This document shows, piece after piece, positions 35,884 through 44,704 of a stretch of 64,000 bases of DNA (position 1 is its first letter; each line of letters starts with the position of its first letter). This DNA is from Rheinheimera sp. (GTDB lineage Bacteria; Pseudomonadota; Gammaproteobacteria; Enterobacterales; Alteromonadaceae). The DNA is taken from assembly GCA_003482455.1 (NCBI GenBank), contig DMYW01000020.1, positions 16,089 to 80,088 of the forward strand, given 5' to 3'. Made by a program: the position numbers and the translations under genes. The notes under the pieces were generated by a model, which was not told the origin of the DNA, made no database searches, and saw nothing but the letters and a program-made list of their open reading frames with translations.

Positions 35884-36591
35884 TCACTTCGCAACATGTA
35901 CCGCAACGACATGATTATGTCGGTCATTGACGGTCCATTTGATGTTGAAGTCATACAAGGTCATGCCATAACTTTGTTCGCCGTCACGTTCCTTTTTGTA
36001 CGGCGGGCGAGGATCTTGCTTCAGCACTTTTTCGATAAACACCGCTAACTTTGGATACTGGGTTTGTTGATTGATAAAACGCAAGGCGTCGTCACTAAAA
36101 CTAACCGTCATATCCGTTTCAGGGGCGTCGTCGGCAAAGCCGCCAAGGCTGTTGGGGACTGCATCGGCGTAAGGCAGATAAGGTTTGACGTCTAAAATTG
36201 GCGTGCCATCGAGTAAGTCGATACCAGCGATTTTGAGCACTAAGTTCTCGCCACGGCGTTCAACGCCTTTAAATTGCACCACCGACAGGCCGATGGGGTT
36301 GGGCCTGAAGGTGGCACGAGTGGCAAACACACCTTTTTTGGCGTTGCCACCAAGCCGTGGCGGGCGCACCAGTGGTGACCAGCCTTTCCCTGCGGTTTCG
36401 TGGAATACAAACACCAGCCACAAATGACTGAACCCTTCAATGCCGCGGACCATTTCGTCATTGGCGTAGGGCGGCACCAGAACCAGCTCGCCGTGAGCCT
36501 CGTCAATTAACCCAGGTTGGCGCGGGATGGCAAATTTTTGTTTGTAGGGCGAGCGGATAAATCCGACGCTCGTGAAGTTCCACTGTGTCAT
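35884..36591 (-). CDS. trmO: tRNA (N6-threonylcarbamoyladenosine(37)-N6)-methyltransferase
   Basis: TrmO (YaeB/TsaA) uses S-adenosylmethionine to methylate t6A37 in tRNA-Thr. The 235 residues equal the E. coli length. Family motifs are GFIRSPYKQKFAIPRQPG (residues 9-26), FSHLWLVFVFH, the SAM-site stretch GVFATRATFRPNPIGLSVV and LDGTPILDVKPYLPYAD. I start at ATG 36591 (MTQWNFTSVG), which follows GGAG; the longer frame is not family-like. The proS-trmO neighbourhood is also found in E. coli. Divergent from purU. Confidence 0.94.
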   Translation of the reverse strand: MTQWNFTSVGFIRSPYKQKFAIPRQPGLIDEAHGELVLVPPYANDEMVRGIEGFSHLWLVFVFHETAGKGWSPLVRPPRLGGNAKKGVFATRATFRPNPIGLSVVQFKGVERRGENLVLKIAGIDLLDGTPILDVKPYLPYADAVPNSLGGFADDAPETDMTVSFSDDALRFINQQTQYPKLAVFIEKVLKQDPRPPYKKERDGEQSYGMTLYDFNIKWTVNDRHNHVVAVHVAK

Positions 36592-36689
36592 AACATCTCC
36601 AAATGAGCGCTGTATTATCGCGGTGGTTGCGGCCTTCGACAAGCGAAGCTGCAGTGAGAGTCGATAAAGCGCTTGCAAAAAGGCATTCT

Positions 36690-36697
36690 AGATGTCT
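36690..36697. promoter_or_regulatory. Possible MetJ box before purU
   Basis: AGATGTCT matches seven of eight positions of the MetJ box AGACGTCT. Flanking 8-mers match poorly (about 4/8 or less). It lies within the two copies of TCTAGA (36687-36700) and 54 bases before purU. A single box is normally not enough for MetJ, so this is weak. Confidence 0.3.
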
Positions 36698-36750
36698 AGA
36701 TTGGAATGAATATGAGAAAAAGACTGCAGATGATATAGGTAGTTGTAGGC

Positions 36751-37584
36751 ATGGAACGGAAAACTCTGTTAATCGAATGCCCTGATGCGCAGGGCCTAAT
36801 CGCACAAATCACCAATATTTGTTACAAACATCAGCTGAATATTATTCGCAACACCGAGTATGTTGACCCAGTCACCAGTCGGTTTTATATGCGAACAGAG
36901 CTAGAAGGCTATTTTAACGATCAAACCTTGTTGTTTGATTTAGATCGCGCTTTGCCGCAAGGCAGTGAGCGACGCTTAGTCGGGCGGGGCAAAAAAAGAG
37001 TGGTTATTCTGGTGACCAAAGAATCACATTGCCTTGGCGATATCTTAATGAAAGTGTTCGATGGCAGCCTGGAATTAGATATCGCTGCGGTTGTCGGTAA
37101 TCATGCCGATTTACAAACACTAGCCACTCGATTTGATATCCCGTTTCATCATATTGATCACACAACCGTGTCACGGGAACAGCATGAACAACTGTTGCTT
37201 GTGCAGATCGAGCAATACAATCCAGATTATTTGGTGCTTGCGAAGTTTATGCGGGTATTAAGTCCAGCATTTGTCGCTCGATTCCCTCACCGTATCATCA
37301 ACATCCACCACAGCTTTTTGCCTGCTTTTATCGGGGCTAAACCCTATCATCAAGCATTTGAACGGGGAGTAAAAATTATCGGTGCGACAGCGCACTTTGT
37401 GACCAATGATTTGGATGAAGGTCCGATTATTAGCCAATCAGTTGCCAATGTCGATCACACATATAGTGCGCTTGATATGGCCAAAACTGGCCGTGATGTG
37501 GAAAAAAATACCTTAAGCCAAGCGTTAGCTTTAGTGGTGGACGACCGCGTTTTTGTGCATGGCAATAAAACAGTCATACTGTAG
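36751..37584 (+). CDS. purU: Formyltetrahydrofolate deformylase
   Basis: Hydrolyses 10-formyl-THF to formate and THF, balancing one-carbon pools and supplying formate to PurT. The 277-residue protein has an N-terminal ACT domain (about residues 1-80; LIECPDAQGLIAQITNICY), where Met and Gly act as regulators in E. coli. The C-terminal formyltransferase-type domain carries catalytic Asn/His in RIINIHHSFLPAF and Asp in VTNDLDEGPII. The ribosome-binding site is weak. A possible MetJ box lies upstream. Confidence 0.95.
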   Translation: MERKTLLIECPDAQGLIAQITNICYKHQLNIIRNTEYVDPVTSRFYMRTELEGYFNDQTLLFDLDRALPQGSERRLVGRGKKRVVILVTKESHCLGDILMKVFDGSLELDIAAVVGNHADLQTLATRFDIPFHHIDHTTVSREQHEQLLLVQIEQYNPDYLVLAKFMRVLSPAFVARFPHRIINIHHSFLPAFIGAKPYHQAFERGVKIIGATAHFVTNDLDEGPIISQSVANVDHTYSALDMAKTGRDVEKNTLSQALALVVDDRVFVHGNKTVIL

Positions 37585-37614
37585 AACCATGTTTCTATAA
37601 TGAAGGCTACTTCA

Positions 37615-38097
37615 ATGACACAAAGCCAGATGGAATTTCGTTTCCTTGCCGAACCCACCCATGTCAATTTTGGCGGTAAAGTGCATGGTGGAATGGTGAT
37701 GAAGTGGCTGGATCAAGCCGCATATGCTTGTGCTACGCGCTGGTGCGGTTTGTACTGTGTGACTGTGTCGGTTGGCACTATTCGCTTCCGGCGTCCAATC
37801 TTTGTTGGGCATGTTGTTGAATTGGTCGCGCGGGTGGTGCATACAGGCACAAGTTCGATGCACATTTTTGTGCAAGTGCGGTCAGGTGAAGCGAAGGCAG
37901 CTGAGTTACAGGAAACCAATCACTGTATTATCACCTTTGTCGCGTTAGATGATGCTGGCAAGCCTGCAGCAGTGCCTCCTTTTGTGGCCTGCAGCGATGA
38001 AGAACGATTTCTTGAACAATATGCCATTCAAATGAAGCAATTTTCTCAAGACGTCGAACAGCAAATGTTTGATTTTTATCAACAGCGTCAGGAGTAA
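37615..38097 (+). CDS. Acyl-CoA thioesterase (hotdog fold)
   Basis: A 160-residue hotdog-fold protein of the YciA/BACH-type acyl-CoA thioesterases. FLAEPTHVNFGGKVHGGMVMKW carries the conserved Asn-x-x-Gly, the HGG loop and the following Asp (WLDQAAYACA). TIRFRRPIFVGHVVEL is the typical beta strand. It probably hydrolyses acyl-CoA in the cytosol; chain length is unknown. ATG 37615 has AAGG nine bases upstream; ATG 37600 in frame is an alternative. It follows purU by 30 bases and may share its transcript. Confidence 0.87.
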   Translation: MTQSQMEFRFLAEPTHVNFGGKVHGGMVMKWLDQAAYACATRWCGLYCVTVSVGTIRFRRPIFVGHVVELVARVVHTGTSSMHIFVQVRSGEAKAAELQETNHCIITFVALDDAGKPAAVPPFVACSDEERFLEQYAIQMKQFSQDVEQQMFDFYQQRQE

Positions 38098-38101
38098 TCA
38101 A

Positions 38102-38629
38102 ATGAAAATGTCTAGTTTGGTGCTCGTTGGAACTCTGCTCGCGGCCCCTGTATTGGCAGAAAACTCGTCATTGGCGCCAGAACTAGCCATGTTTAAGCCT
38201 CTGCTCAGTACGACATGGCAAGGCAATCTAGCGCAGCCTGGGCAAGCCGCTAAAGTTGATATCAGTCAGTGGGAGAGGGCGCTTAATGGTCAAGCTATTC
38301 GAATTACGCATTCGGTAGAGCGAGGGGCTTATGGCGGTGAAACTATGTTGTTTTGGGATAAAGCACAGCAATCATTAGTATATTTTTATTTTACTACAGC
38401 TGGTTTTTATACCCACGGCACCATGATCTATGACGCAAAAAATCAGCAATTCGTGGCGCAAGAAGACGTTAAAAACAACGCACAAGGGATCACCAAAGTG
38501 CGTTCAACTACGAAACTCGAGATGAATCAACTCACTGTTACATCTGAGTATTTTAAAGATGGCAAGTGGTTGCCAGGTCATCATGCGGTTTATGTTCCGG
38601 TTACGAACATGCAACCGGAGTTTCGCTAA
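38102..38629 (+). CDS. Secreted protein of unknown function
   Basis: A 175-residue protein with a signal peptide (residues 1-19, VLAE cleavage after VLA) and a beta-rich body. WQGNLAQPGQAAKVDISQWE, GGETMLFWDKAQQSLVYFYF and TTKLEMNQLTVTSEYF look like strands of a small barrel or lipocalin-like fold. I do not recognise a family. ATG 38102 follows AGGAG. It lies four bases after the thioesterase stop and is likely co-transcribed. Convergent with the carbonic anhydrase gene. Confidence 0.65.
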   Translation: MKMSSLVLVGTLLAAPVLAENSSLAPELAMFKPLLSTTWQGNLAQPGQAAKVDISQWERALNGQAIRITHSVERGAYGGETMLFWDKAQQSLVYFYFTTAGFYTHGTMIYDAKNQQFVAQEDVKNNAQGITKVRSTTKLEMNQLTVTSEYFKDGKWLPGHHAVYVPVTNMQPEFR

Positions 38630-38632
38630 GCG

Positions 38633-39298
38633 TTATTTTTCGATAATGTGCTCGTTTGTCATCTCGCTCAAATCCAGCGCATAAATATTGTCTATTTGAT
38701 CAGATGATGAATGTGTGACTCGTAAATCCTTGACGCGGCCATTTCGAAGGCTGTAAACCCAGCCGTGAACCGTAATTTCTTGGCCGCGTTCCCATGCTTC
38801 TTGCACAAAGCTGGTGTGGCAGACATTTCTAACTTGCTCCATCACGTTCAGTTCACATAACCGATTCACGCGATCCGATTCTTCCGCGATGGCTTCGAGT
38901 TCATCACGATGTAGTGCGTACACATCTTTAATATTGCGCAGCCAGTTATCGATAAAGCCAACGCGTTGTTTCATCATCGCGGCAGCAATACCGCCACAGC
39001 CATAATGCCCAACCACAATGATATGTTTAACTTTTAAAACATCGATGGCATATTGCAATACGGACAGGCAATTGATATCTGAATGCAGCACCATGTTTGC
39101 GACGTTGCGATGCACGAAAAGCTCGCCTGGTAACAAACCGACGATATCGTTAGCAGGCACTCGACTATCTGAACAACCAATCCACAAATATTCAGGTGCT
39201 TGTTGCTCAGATAATTTCTTAAAAAAACCTGGCGCTTCGACTTCGATACGATCTGCCCATGCTTTGTTATTGTCAAAAAGGTGCTTTAGCGAGCGCAT
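38633..39298 (-). CDS. can: Beta-class carbonic anhydrase
   Basis: Interconverts CO2 and bicarbonate in the cytosol, supplying bicarbonate for carboxylases. 221 residues with all zinc and catalytic residues at E. coli Can positions: Cys42, Asp44 and Arg46 in GCSDSRVPAND, and His98 and Cys101 in HYGCGGIAAAM. The ATG at 39298 follows GGAG by five bases. Divergent from the H-NS-like gene. Confidence 0.95.
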   Translation of the reverse strand: MRSLKHLFDNNKAWADRIEVEAPGFFKKLSEQQAPEYLWIGCSDSRVPANDIVGLLPGELFVHRNVANMVLHSDINCLSVLQYAIDVLKVKHIIVVGHYGCGGIAAAMMKQRVGFIDNWLRNIKDVYALHRDELEAIAEESDRVNRLCELNVMEQVRNVCHTSFVQEAWERGQEITVHGWVYSLRNGRVKDLRVTHSSSDQIDNIYALDLSEMTNEHIIEK

Positions 39299-39410
39299 AT
39301 CAACTCCAGTTCTCAGTTTTCGCTACAATACCTGAAAATGCGCCATTTGCCAGCACCGACCAGCGTCGATTGACTTAACGAATTAGTTACAAATAATATT
39401 TCTTACAATA

Positions 39411-39439
39411 TTGACAATAATCGGTTGATAGAAAATATT
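39411..39439 (+). promoter_or_regulatory. Candidate promoter of the H-NS-like gene
   Basis: TTGACA (39411-39416), 17-base spacer, AATATT (39434-39439), in an A/T-rich stretch typical of nucleoid-protein genes. A second, weaker -10 (CATAAT, 39472-39477) lies nearer the gene. Confidence 0.5.
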
Positions 39440-39515
39440 TTATAGGCTTTTCATTCAACTCAATATTGCGGCATAATGTCGCCGTTTTATTCAAACATCA
39501 TTAAAGAGGTCTGCA

Positions 39516-40055
39516 ATGTCATTGTTACTTGATAAACGTGAATTAAAGAAAGCAGCAAAAGAATTGTCTGTTCTGAAGTTACAGGAAGTAATTGAAGTCC
39601 TCCAATCTGTATTAGCAGAGCGCGAAAAAGAATCTGAAGCATTAGAACTGGTTCGTCAATTCGCAAAAGCACAAGGTTTTACTTTAGAGCAATTAGGTTA
39701 CCGTCAATCTGCAGAAGCTGCCGTCGCAGCTGTTGCTGAAGAATCAGCTGTAGTGGTTGAAGATTCGAAACGTCCAATCAAACCAAAATTCAAAACAATC
39801 AACAAAGAAAGCCAGTATTTCTATGTTGAGGGTGGTGCATTGAATCTGTTGAAAACACATACCATGAAAAAAGCTCTGCAAGAGCGCGGTATCGACGTAG
39901 TTGCATTTAACAAAGTTGATAAAAAGTATGTGAAACAAATCGATGGTTTGTTGGTAGAAGCGACTAAACAAGCTGTTGAAAATTTCAACGCCAAAGTTGA
40001 CGTATGGAATGAGTGGGCAAAAGCTCACAATGAAGAAATTCTGGAAAAACGTTAA
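39516..40055 (+). CDS. H-NS-like protein with divergent C-terminal part
   Basis: A 179-residue, charged protein. Residues 1-60 (ELKKAAKELSVLKLQEVIEV, then AEREKESEALELVRQFAKAQ and GFTLEQLGY) look like an H-NS/StpA oligomerisation domain with its coiled coil. A linker rich in Ala and Val follows. Near residue 105, YFYVEGG...HTMKKALQERG aligns by eye with the H-NS DNA-binding domain (YSYVDENG...VIKKAMDEQG), but the DNA-contacting loop with QGR is missing. About 60 extra residues follow. Codons are strongly biased (CGT, GAA, AAA, GTT), suggesting high expression. AGAGG precedes the ATG. The H-NS link is inferred; it could be a separate nucleoid-associated family. Confidence 0.6.
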   Translation: MSLLLDKRELKKAAKELSVLKLQEVIEVLQSVLAEREKESEALELVRQFAKAQGFTLEQLGYRQSAEAAVAAVAEESAVVVEDSKRPIKPKFKTINKESQYFYVEGGALNLLKTHTMKKALQERGIDVVAFNKVDKKYVKQIDGLLVEATKQAVENFNAKVDVWNEWAKAHNEEILEKR

Positions 40056-40060
40056 TAAAA

Positions 40061-40083
40061 AAGCCGGCATGCCGGCTTCTTTA
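40061..40083 (+). terminator. Intrinsic terminator of the H-NS-like gene
   Basis: Perfect palindrome AAGCCGGCATGCCGGCTT followed by CTTTACTTT, six bases after the stop. Confidence 0.85.
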
Positions 40084-40091
40084 CTTTATAG

Positions 40092-40118
40092 ATAAAGCCA
40101 CTTCGGTGGCTTTATTAT
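40092..40118. terminator. Second, UUCG-loop terminator
   Basis: ATAAAGCCAC-ttcg-GTGGCTTTAT then TATTT. T- or A-rich flanks on both sides allow it to serve the H-NS-like gene and the convergent yciK. Confidence 0.85.
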
Positions 40119-40856
40119 TTATTGGGCATCCAAACTCTGGCCGTTGATGCCAATGCTTCTATCAGACATCAAATACAAGTAAACAGGCATGATGTCCGCC
40201 GGAGTTTTAAGGCTGTTCTGATCTTCACCTGGGTATGCAGCATTGCGCATTTTCGTACGTGTTGCTCCCGGATTGATACAGTTGGTACGAATGGAGGTTG
40301 TCTCGTATTCGTCAGCAATTAGTTGCATGAGTCCTTCTGTGCCGAATTTGGAGACGCTGTATGGCCCCCAGTAAGCGCGACCGCGGCGCCCTACACCTGA
40401 CGAGGTAAATACCAACGAAGCATGCTCGGTTTTTCCCATAACAGGCAGCAGAGCTTGAGTCATTAAGAATGCCCCTGTTAGGTTGATTTGCATGACTTTT
40501 TGCCAGTCGTCTAAATTAATATGCTCAAATGGGCTTAACACGCCCAAATGACCGGCATTGTGCAAAAGGCCATCCAAACGACCGAACTCTGCCTGAATCG
40601 TTGCAGCCATATCAATATAGTGTTTTTTTGTGGCACCTTGCAGGTCCAGTGGTACGATGGCAGGCTCTGGCCAGTTATTAGCAACGATTGTGTCGTAGAC
40701 TTTTTCGAGTTTTGATGTCGTTTTCCCGAGTAAAATGACAGTTGCGCCGTGTTCAGCAAAGGTCAGAGCAGCTTGTCGCCCTATACCATCCCCAGCGCCA
40801 GTTACCAAAATAACCTTATTTTCCAACTCGTTAGCAGCAGCTTTGAATTCTTTCAT
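40119..40856 (-). CDS. yciK: YciK-type short-chain dehydrogenase/reductase
   Basis: NAD(P)-dependent SDR of 245 residues. The cofactor motif TGAGDGIGRQAA (residues 20-31) and NNAG-variant LLHNAGHLG are present. The catalytic Ser is in VFTSSGVGRRG and YxxxK in YSVSKFGTEG. The close agreement with E. coli YciK, including the GVGRRGRAYWGPYSVSKF block, and the neighbouring sohB and topA support the name. Substrate is unknown. SOS-independent, single gene here. Confidence 0.92.
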   Translation of the reverse strand: MKEFKAAANELENKVILVTGAGDGIGRQAALTFAEHGATVILLGKTTSKLEKVYDTIVANNWPEPAIVPLDLQGATKKHYIDMAATIQAEFGRLDGLLHNAGHLGVLSPFEHINLDDWQKVMQINLTGAFLMTQALLPVMGKTEHASLVFTSSGVGRRGRAYWGPYSVSKFGTEGLMQLIADEYETTSIRTNCINPGATRTKMRNAAYPGEDQNSLKTPADIMPVYLYLMSDRSIGINGQSLDAQ

Positions 40857-41078
40857 GGACTACCTCATCAGCAAAACCGGCGCAGAATAGCGGTTTTGGC
40901 TGGCAAATGCACCTTTCTTCACAGATATTTAGATTAGCCCTAGCGAATTTTTTCTGATTGGGTTAAGTTTAACTGGTCGTAGCTGTTACCAGTCTGTAGC
41001 AGTGTCGAACAGGATTCGCAAAATCAAAGTCAGATGACTTGGTCAAAATAATAAAAATTCAGGACACGGGGAGATCTT

Positions 41079-43505
41079 ATGAAGAAGCTTCTAGTTAGCC
41101 TTGCCGTTACCAGCGCCTTAGGTCTGGCCGGTTGTGGCGATTCGCTTCAGGATATTAAAACTGACACAGTTTCCAATAACGAAGTGTTGGTACCGCTTAG
41201 CCGCGTGGTGTTTGACCCAACGGCGAGCAAAGTTTCAGTTCCAAACGATTTGTTGTTTCAAGGCACCACAGACGGCACGTTAGTCATGCCAGGTGAGAGC
41301 GCTGCAACACCAAACTATCTTGATGCACAAACTGGTTTAGGTGCATTGGATGGCTGGTCGACTCAAAACCCATTCTCTTTAGAGCTTTCAATTGCAGGTG
41401 GCTATAGCTTAGATGCTACAACGGCTGCTCGTCCTGATGCGGTGCGTTTGGTTGAAGTACTAATGGGTGATCCAGCGTCTTCAGATGCGACATGTAAAAC
41501 GGTTCCTCGTGGCACTGCATGTAAAGCTGTCGGGCAACTGACATGGGGTACGGATTTTATCACCAAGGCTGTTGGTAATAATGTGGCAGTGATCCCACTG
41601 AAACCACTAAAACCGGCGACAACCTACATTATTGTGTTGACCAATGCCCTGAAAGATTCTGGTGGGCGGTCTATTGCACCAAGTACAACCTATGAACTGG
41701 TGAAGCAAGATTTAGCAACATTGCCATTAGGCTCTGAAGCACAGCGCGCGCTGCAAGGTGTTATCAATAGTTATGAAACTGCTGTTTCGGCATTAAACAT
41801 CAACAAAAGCGACATTATCTACACAGCTGCAATGACAACTCAGTCTACAGCCAACGTATTAGCAACAGTGAAGAAACTGATGCTACCAAGTGCGCTAAAT
41901 GGTAACAAACCGCCAATGGTTCTGATGCAAGATACCGGTAAACTAGTATCTGATTTATTGTTCCCAGGCGCCACCATTGCTGATAATCCAGCGGACCCAC
42001 GCTTTATGTTTAAACTGGGCAAATATTATGCAGGTACAATCGACCTGCCATATTATTTGAACGTTCCTTCGGAAGCTAATCCTACGGCCCCATTAAACAC
42101 AGCTTGGTCTGCGCGTTGTGACAGTGGTGCAATTATCGCGAGCTTAAGTGCTGCACAAATCGCCGGTTTAGAAGCTGCAAATACTGACCCAGCACGTGCT
42201 GCCAATGATGCCTTCTGTAAAGCGGCCAGTGGTGGTTCTCTGCGCGATTTCGGTTTAGACAAGCGTCGGCATTTAACGAAGTTCAACGTGATTCCTGCGA
42301 CCCAGTCTGTTCAAAAACTGAATGTTCAAATCACTATCCCTAACTCAGCATATGCGGCTGTTGTTCCTGGCGTGGCTAAGCCCGAGACAGGCTATCCAGT
42401 GGTCATTCTGCAACACGGTATTACTTCATGTAAGGAAAACATGTTAGCTGTGACCGGCGCGCTTTCTGCTCGCGGTTTTGCCACAATTGCAATAGATCAT
42501 CCGCTGCATGGTTCGCGTGGTTTCGGTTCGGGTGAGACAGAGATCAACGCTTCAGGCTCATCGTGTGGTAAAGCCGGTGCTGCAACTGCCTATATGAACC
42601 TGTCAAGCTTGTTAAGTGCGCGCGACAACGTCCGTCAAAGTATTGCTGATATGTTAGGCCTGCGTTTGGGCCTGAATTTCAACAACCAACCTGGTTTGTT
42701 AAATACCACAGACGTGCAGTTCTTAGGCCATTCATTGGGCGCGATCACTGGTACTAGCTTTGTTGGCCTTGCAAATACCCCGACTGGTCTGGGGGCACAA
42801 GCGGACGGCTTGTATGCGATCAAATCCGACATTCAAGCGATGCCAGGCGGTGCAATTGCTAACTTCTTGTTGGAGTCTGGTTCATTTGGCAACTTAATCA
42901 AAGCTAGCGTGATGTTAGGTTCTGCAAATTTGGCGACGGACTTCCAAACTTATATTGCTACAGAAAAAGCCTGCGACGGCATTACAAATGCAAATCTCTA
43001 TACTAACTGCGCATCAACTCAAGTAGCAGGTTATTTGGCTAAGTTAACTGCGGCTGGCAATGTCACTCGCTTAACTGCAATCCAAACTACCTTCTCGCAA
43101 TTTGCTTTTGCGGCGCAAACCACGTTGGATTCATCGGATCCAAACAACTATGCAGCTATGTTGGTAGCAACCAAGACTCCAACTCATGTGATTGAAGTTG
43201 TTGGTAATGGTAGTGATAATAAACCTGACCAAGTGATCCCTAATCAAGCGGTTAACATGCCGTTGGGTGGCACTGAGCCATTGGCTAAACTGTTAGGTGC
43301 GAAAGCAATTCCAGCTACTGCAGGTGGTTATGTCGTGGATGGTACTGTGATTGCTCGCTTCAATGCCGGTGACCATAGTTCCATCTTATCACCAGCAACT
43401 AGCCAAGCCGCTACCACAGAAATGCAAACGCAAATGGTCTCGTTCTTCTTGACTCGTGGTCAAGGTTTACAAGTGACAAATGCGGCAGTGATCAAAGGAC
43501 AATAA
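41079..43505 (+). CDS. VolA/Pla-1/cef-type surface lipase (lipoprotein)
   Basis: An 808-residue lipoprotein: signal with lipobox GLAGC, then a long beta-rich N-terminal part. A lipase domain has YPVVILQHGITSCKENM and the nucleophile Ser552 in LGHSLGAITG. A histidine in NAGDHSSIL near residue 771 fits the catalytic His. In Vibrio, VolA is a surface-exposed lysophospholipase used to take up fatty acids, and this is the closest described relative. GGGGAG precedes the ATG. It sits between yciK and sohB, which are adjacent in E. coli. Ends at a strong terminator. Confidence 0.85.
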   Translation: MKKLLVSLAVTSALGLAGCGDSLQDIKTDTVSNNEVLVPLSRVVFDPTASKVSVPNDLLFQGTTDGTLVMPGESAATPNYLDAQTGLGALDGWSTQNPFSLELSIAGGYSLDATTAARPDAVRLVEVLMGDPASSDATCKTVPRGTACKAVGQLTWGTDFITKAVGNNVAVIPLKPLKPATTYIIVLTNALKDSGGRSIAPSTTYELVKQDLATLPLGSEAQRALQGVINSYETAVSALNINKSDIIYTAAMTTQSTANVLATVKKLMLPSALNGNKPPMVLMQDTGKLVSDLLFPGATIADNPADPRFMFKLGKYYAGTIDLPYYLNVPSEANPTAPLNTAWSARCDSGAIIASLSAAQIAGLEAANTDPARAANDAFCKAASGGSLRDFGLDKRRHLTKFNVIPATQSVQKLNVQITIPNSAYAAVVPGVAKPETGYPVVILQHGITSCKENMLAVTGALSARGFATIAIDHPLHGSRGFGSGETEINASGSSCGKAGAATAYMNLSSLLSARDNVRQSIADMLGLRLGLNFNNQPGLLNTTDVQFLGHSLGAITGTSFVGLANTPTGLGAQADGLYAIKSDIQAMPGGAIANFLLESGSFGNLIKASVMLGSANLATDFQTYIATEKACDGITNANLYTNCASTQVAGYLAKLTAAGNVTRLTAIQTTFSQFAFAAQTTLDSSDPNNYAAMLVATKTPTHVIEVVGNGSDNKPDQVIPNQAVNMPLGGTEPLAKLLGAKAIPATAGGYVVDGTVIARFNAGDHSSILSPATSQAATTEMQTQMVSFFLTRGQGLQVTNAAVIKGQ

Positions 43506-43530
43506 TTCTCTAATTATTGCCTTGTGAAAA

Positions 43531-43564
43531 AACAACGCCAACCTTCGGGTTGGCGTTGTTATTT
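43531..43564 (+). terminator. Intrinsic terminator after the VolA-like gene
   Basis: AACAACGCCAACC-ttcg-GGTTGGCGTTGTT followed by ATTT; a 13-pair stem with UUCG loop. Confidence 0.92.
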
Positions 43565-43576
43565 GTAGTCAGAGTC

Positions 43577-43637
43577 CATATTCAGAGTGAAGCAATGATT
43601 TGCATTGACCAGCATAGAGTTAATCGTTCTGAATATG
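43577..43637. repeat. Nested inverted repeats upstream of sohB
   Basis: CATATTCAGA (43577-43586) and TCTGAATATG (43628-43637) are perfect 10-base complements. Between them is CAATG-atttg-CATTG (43593-43607). The spacing suggests paired protein-binding sites. Nothing nearby tells which protein. Confidence 0.5.
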
Positions 43638-43711
43638 AGGTCACCAGCGGGTTTTGTTCTAGGCGCTTTTAGCGGACTATAAGAGTTATGTTTAATCTTT
43701 AGGATATTTGA

Positions 43712-44701
43712 ATGGAATTTTTAGCAGATTACGGACTGTTTCTTGCCAAAACAGTCACGATTGTTATTGCAGTGGGTGCGGTATTAGTGATGATCTTGAT
43801 GGCAACGGTCAAACCCAAACAGCGCAAAGGTGAATTAGTCTTTGATGATCTTTCTGCCGATCACCAAGACTTAGTCACTGCACTCCAACAAGATCTTTTG
43901 GATAAGAAACAATTTAAAGCTTGGCAGAAGCAACAAGCCGCGGCTGATACTCCGACGAAACGCCTATTTGTGATTGATTTTGATGGCAGTATGGACGCGC
44001 ATGAAGTCGAACAGTTACGTGAAGAAGTCACTGCCGTGTTAGCCGTTGCGAATACCGACGATGAGGTATTGCTGCGATTGGAATCAGGCGGTGGTGTAGT
44101 GCATGGCTATGGTTTGGCGGCGTCACAATTACATCGGATTAAAAAGCAGGGTATTCCACTGGTCGTTGCGGTCGACAAAGTTGCAGCGAGTGGCGGTTAT
44201 ATGATGGCGTGTATCGCGGACAAGATTATCGCAGCACCATTTGCGATTGTGGGTTCTATTGGTGTTGTGGCTCAGCTGCCAAACTTTCATCGTTTATTGA
44301 AGAAAAATGATATCGATGTTGAGCAATTTACGGCTGGTGAATTTAAGCGAACCGTAACCATTTTTGCAGAAAATACCGAAAAAGGCCGAGAAAAATTCCA
44401 GCAGGAATTAGAACATACTCATGATTTGTTCAAAGCATTCGTACATGAAAACCGCCCAGTTGTGGAGATCGATGATGTGGCTACAGGGGAGCATTGGTTT
44501 GGCTATCAAGCGTTACCACTTAAGCTAGTCGATGAATTGTCGACCAGCGATGATTACTTGCAGGCAAGCTTACGTCAGCGACGTGTGTTCCGAGTGAAAT
44601 TTCAGCAGAAACGCAGCTTGGCGGAAAAAGCTGGGTTGGCCGCGGCAGTCGCGGTCAAAAGTTTATACATGCAAGCAGCTCGTTTGACGCCTTGGCACTG
44701 A
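43712..44701 (+). CDS. sohB: Inner-membrane S49 peptidase SohB
   Basis: Signal-peptide-peptidase-like protease of the SppA family. 329 residues: one N-terminal membrane helix (about residues 12-31) and a protease domain. Nucleophile Ser160 lies in KVAASGGYMMA; the general base Lys212 is in GEFKRTVTIF. The Ser-Lys spacing of 52 equals that in SppA-type enzymes. In E. coli it suppresses a htrA (degP) mutant. tpm follows three bases after the stop region and is probably co-transcribed. Confidence 0.94.
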   Translation: MEFLADYGLFLAKTVTIVIAVGAVLVMILMATVKPKQRKGELVFDDLSADHQDLVTALQQDLLDKKQFKAWQKQQAAADTPTKRLFVIDFDGSMDAHEVEQLREEVTAVLAVANTDDEVLLRLESGGGVVHGYGLAASQLHRIKKQGIPLVVAVDKVAASGGYMMACIADKIIAAPFAIVGSIGVVAQLPNFHRLLKKNDIDVEQFTAGEFKRTVTIFAENTEKGREKFQQELEHTHDLFKAFVHENRPVVEIDDVATGEHWFGYQALPLKLVDELSTSDDYLQASLRQRRVFRVKFQQKRSLAEKAGLAAAVAVKSLYMQAARLTPWH

Positions 44702-44704
44702 AAA

